Origin: Actinomycetes bacterium | GTDB taxonomy: Bacteria; Actinomycetota; Thermoleophilia; BMS3ABIN01 | Reading direction: 5' to 3' | Assembly (NCBI GenBank): GCA_021790075.1 | Contig: JAJYIN010000131.1 | Location: 1 to 6,299, forward strand | DNA length: 6,299 nucleotides | In this document: piece after piece, positions 4,413 through 6,299 of the stretch | How the letters are laid out: each line of letters begins with the position of its first letter | Numbering within the stretch: position 1 is the first letter of the stretch | The notes under the pieces: generated by a model | The model's database searches: none | Seen by the model: the letters and a program-made list of their open reading frames with translations, nothing else | Told to the model about the DNA's origin: nothing | Translations under genes and position numbers: made by a program

Positions 4413-6234
4413 GCCATCAAAAACACTTGCTGACAAGAATGCCGGCGGCGGCCTGGAGCCCGGACTTTCCGGGTGGCGGGCCGGGACGGTCATAGCCGGC
4501 GCCGCCCTCCTGGTTTTCTTCTCTGCTTTCAGTCCCCGTGGCTTCGTTTTTCATGCCGGCCGGCTCGACCTGTCCCTGCCGGAAATGGCGGCCGCCGTCT
4601 TTCTTGCTACGGTGCTGATCTGGATCGCCGGCGGTTGGCGCCGCTGGGTCGCAGGCGGTTCGCGCCCGGCGGGACGGCGGTTCCTTGCCCTGGACCTGGC
4701 GGTACTGGCGTTTACCGCCAGCAATTTTCTTTCCATCGCCGCCGCCACCGACAAGGGCAGCGCCTTTGCTTTTGCCCTGCGGATGCTTTACCTCGGCGGC
4801 ATTTATTTCGGCGTCTCCCGGCTGCCGCCGCGGGCCGGCGTGAGCATCATTCTGCCCTCAGCCTTGACCGCCGCATTACTGACGGTGACGGCGATAGGCT
4901 GGCTGGAAAACTTCCTGCCTCCGCCGGCCCGCGGGTTGCTGGTGGAACCGTTTCAGGAAAACGTCACTTCCTTCGATGCCTTTTACAATTTGAGGGTATC
5001 CTCGACGCTGGGATTTCCCACCACTCTTTCCATGTACCTCGAGCTGGCGATGCCCGTGGCTCTCGTCCTGGGGTTGCGGTTGAGCCTGCATGAGAAGCGT
5101 CAATGGAGGGGACGCCTGCTGCTGCTGCCCACAGCCGGCGCCGCCGCGGCGGTGATGGCGGTGCAGCTGTTCACTTACACGCGCAGCGCCATGGCGGCGG
5201 CGCCTTTTTCACTGCTCCTGGGAGCCGCGATTGCACTCGTTTGCGGCCTGGGCCGGCGCGTGATAATCCCTTTTTGCCTAAGCGCCGCCGTGCTGGTCGC
5301 GCCGCTGGGGGCGCTAGCGGCGTTCAGCGAGCCGATGTCGGCGCGGCTGGGACTCGCGCAGGAACTTCCCCGGTACAATGCCGAGTACGCGCCGCTGCAA
5401 ATGCCGGGCGGATTTGACCGGGCCGCCTGCTACGCCGCCGTCATCAGGGTAAGGAACACCGGCACCGCCACCTGGGGGGCCAGGGGCAGCGCCGTCGAGG
5501 AAGTCTTCCTCACCTACCGGTGGTTGTCATACCCGGCAGGGAAAGAGCAGCTGGACGTCCCTTTCCTGGCCACCTACATGCCGGCCGACATTCCTCCGGG
5601 AGGGGAAACTGACCTGAACGCCAGCTTCATCACGCCGTCACTGGCAGGCAAATACATCCTGGAGTTCGACCTCGTGCAGCCCCAGTGGGGGTGGTTTTCG
5701 AGCACCGGGGTCAGGGCGCTTGAGTATGCGGTCGATTTTCCCGCCAACGGGGTCAGCAGCCCGTTAAGTACCGAAGCGTCAACTACCCGGTACGAGGGTC
5801 TGGGCGCTGCTGCTGCCGACGTTCCCCGGGGGCAGCTGTGGCGCGCTGCGGTTGACATGATGCTTGATCATCCGTTGCTGGGCGTGGGAGCGGATCAGTT
5901 CCGCAATACCTATGCCGGATATGTGGGGGTCTCTCCGGCTGACCGCCTGAGCACCCACAATATCTTCCTGGAAGCGTCCGCCAATACAGGATTGCTGGGC
6001 CTGGCCGCCATGCTGTATCTGCTGGGGGCCGCCGGCTGGACCCAATGGAGGCTGGCGCGGGACCTGCGGGGGAGCAGGGGTGTGCGGCTCCTGGCATTGG
6101 GACTGCTTACTGGCCTGACAGCCTATGTCGTGCACGGGCTGGTTGATAGTTTTCTCTGGCAGACCGGCGTGTCCTTCCTGTTTTTCTCCCTGCTGGGGTT
6201 GACATCATGGCTCAAACGTAACCAGTTGCTCTAA
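4411..6234 (+). CDS. O-antigen ligase/polymerase-family membrane protein with inserted Ig-like domain
   Basis: The product has 607 residues. ATG at 4411 is the only ATG/GTG/TTG start between an in-frame TGA (4384-4386) and the conserved region; it lacks a good Shine-Dalgarno. Many hydrophobic segments are visible (about 25-42, 57-74, 91-110, 122-136, 145-165, 205-222, 236-254, 262-280, 284-304, 526-542, 559-577, 585-600). The family is Wzy_C/WaaL-like: these enzymes use undecaprenyl-diphosphate-linked glycans as donors, joining them to an acceptor or polymerising them on the outer face of the membrane. Matching signatures are TYTRSAM (255-261, with the conserved Arg258), HPLLGVGADQF (487-497) and STHNIFLEASANTGLLGL (514-531, His516). 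Residues about 324-443 form an extra beta-sandwich in the large outer loop, with RVRNTGTATW (346-355), LTYRWLS (367-373), ADIPPGGE (392-399) and EFDLVQPQWGWFS (418-430). At 607 residues it is clearly longer than the usual 400-450. Whether it is a ligase, polymerase or protein glycosyltransferase cannot be decided here. Confidence 0.9.
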   Translation: MPSKTLADKNAGGGLEPGLSGWRAGTVIAGAALLVFFSAFSPRGFVFHAGRLDLSLPEMAAAVFLATVLIWIAGGWRRWVAGGSRPAGRRFLALDLAVLAFTASNFLSIAAATDKGSAFAFALRMLYLGGIYFGVSRLPPRAGVSIILPSALTAALLTVTAIGWLENFLPPPARGLLVEPFQENVTSFDAFYNLRVSSTLGFPTTLSMYLELAMPVALVLGLRLSLHEKRQWRGRLLLLPTAGAAAAVMAVQLFTYTRSAMAAAPFSLLLGAAIALVCGLGRRVIIPFCLSAAVLVAPLGALAAFSEPMSARLGLAQELPRYNAEYAPLQMPGGFDRAACYAAVIRVRNTGTATWGARGSAVEEVFLTYRWLSYPAGKEQLDVPFLATYMPADIPPGGETDLNASFITPSLAGKYILEFDLVQPQWGWFSSTGVRALEYAVDFPANGVSSPLSTEASTTRYEGLGAAAADVPRGQLWRAAVDMMLDHPLLGVGADQFRNTYAGYVGVSPADRLSTHNIFLEASANTGLLGLAAMLYLLGAAGWTQWRLARDLRGSRGVRLLALGLLTGLTAYVVHGLVDSFLWQTGVSFLFFSLLGLTSWLKRNQLL

Positions 6235-6283
6235 CCTTCAAACCGGCGAACAGCGGGCGATTTGCATCAGGTTGACGTCCGCG

Positions 6284-6296
6284 GGAGGAGGGAGGT
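6284..6296 (+). promoter_or_regulatory. Strong Shine-Dalgarno of a gene beyond the right edge
   Basis: The purine run GGAGGAGGGAGGT lies three bases before the window ends and about 50 bp after the ligase stop. No terminator hairpin lies between, so the next plus-strand gene is probably co-transcribed with the ligase. Its start codon must fall just outside the window. Confidence 0.6.
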
Positions 6297-6299
6297 AAG

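Noticed and set aside
3992..4495. Plus-strand 167-codon frame and overlapping minus-strand 142-codon frame (4065-4493)
   Set aside because: Both products are low-complexity mixtures without domains, and both overlap the start of the ligase gene, which is firmly supported.

Overview
The window is GC-rich bacterial DNA with four protein-coding genes, all linked to the cell envelope or to signalling. On the minus strand, from high to low coordinates, lie a membrane-anchored PAS-GAF-SpoIIE (PP2C-type) phosphatase (2131-4029), a small secreted TolB-like/PD40-repeat protein (1105-1926) and a secreted GH25 muramidase (1-659, cut by the window edge). Divergent from these, on the plus strand, is a polytopic O-antigen ligase/polymerase-family protein (4411-6234). 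A strong Shine-Dalgarno at the right edge announces another plus-strand gene just outside. There are no tRNA or rRNA genes, transposases or CRISPR repeats.

The organism cannot be named from the sequence. Two features would fit a deep-branching actinobacterial or similar environmental lineage: a PAS-GAF-SpoIIE phosphatase, and secreted proteins built from repeats of the type 'SISADGRYVAF...ASNLVPGDTNG' followed by an Ig-like tail. This is inference from family habit, not proof. The Shine-Dalgarno sequences and sigma70-like promoter boxes are conventional.

Layout: 1-659, GH25 gene; 660-1053, a 394-bp non-coding stretch rich in GC hairpins, two of them followed by T runs on the plus strand; 1054-1075, the terminator of the TolB-like gene; 1105-1926, the TolB-like gene with a 115-bp internal direct repeat; 1927-2130, its leader and promoter; 2131-4029, the phosphatase gene; 4030-4410, a 381-bp divergent intergenic region; 4411-6234, the ligase gene; 6235-6299, the leader of the next gene.

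The most interesting point is the promoter of the TolB-like surface protein. Consensus-like boxes (TTGACA and TATTAT) are separated by a 16-bp spacer whose centre is an uninterrupted run of eight C. This is the arrangement used for phase-variable promoters of surface proteins in other bacteria. The same gene has a hairpin-plus-T-run directly before its Shine-Dalgarno and a near-identical internal repeat, so its expression and length could both vary. The second is the ligase: an Ig-like beta-sandwich of about 120 residues appears to be inserted in the large extracytoplasmic loop, and an 8-bp inverted repeat covers its start codon. Together the genes suggest an envelope locus (wall hydrolysis, a secreted repeat protein, surface glycan assembly) beside a signalling phosphatase, but no shared regulation is visible.
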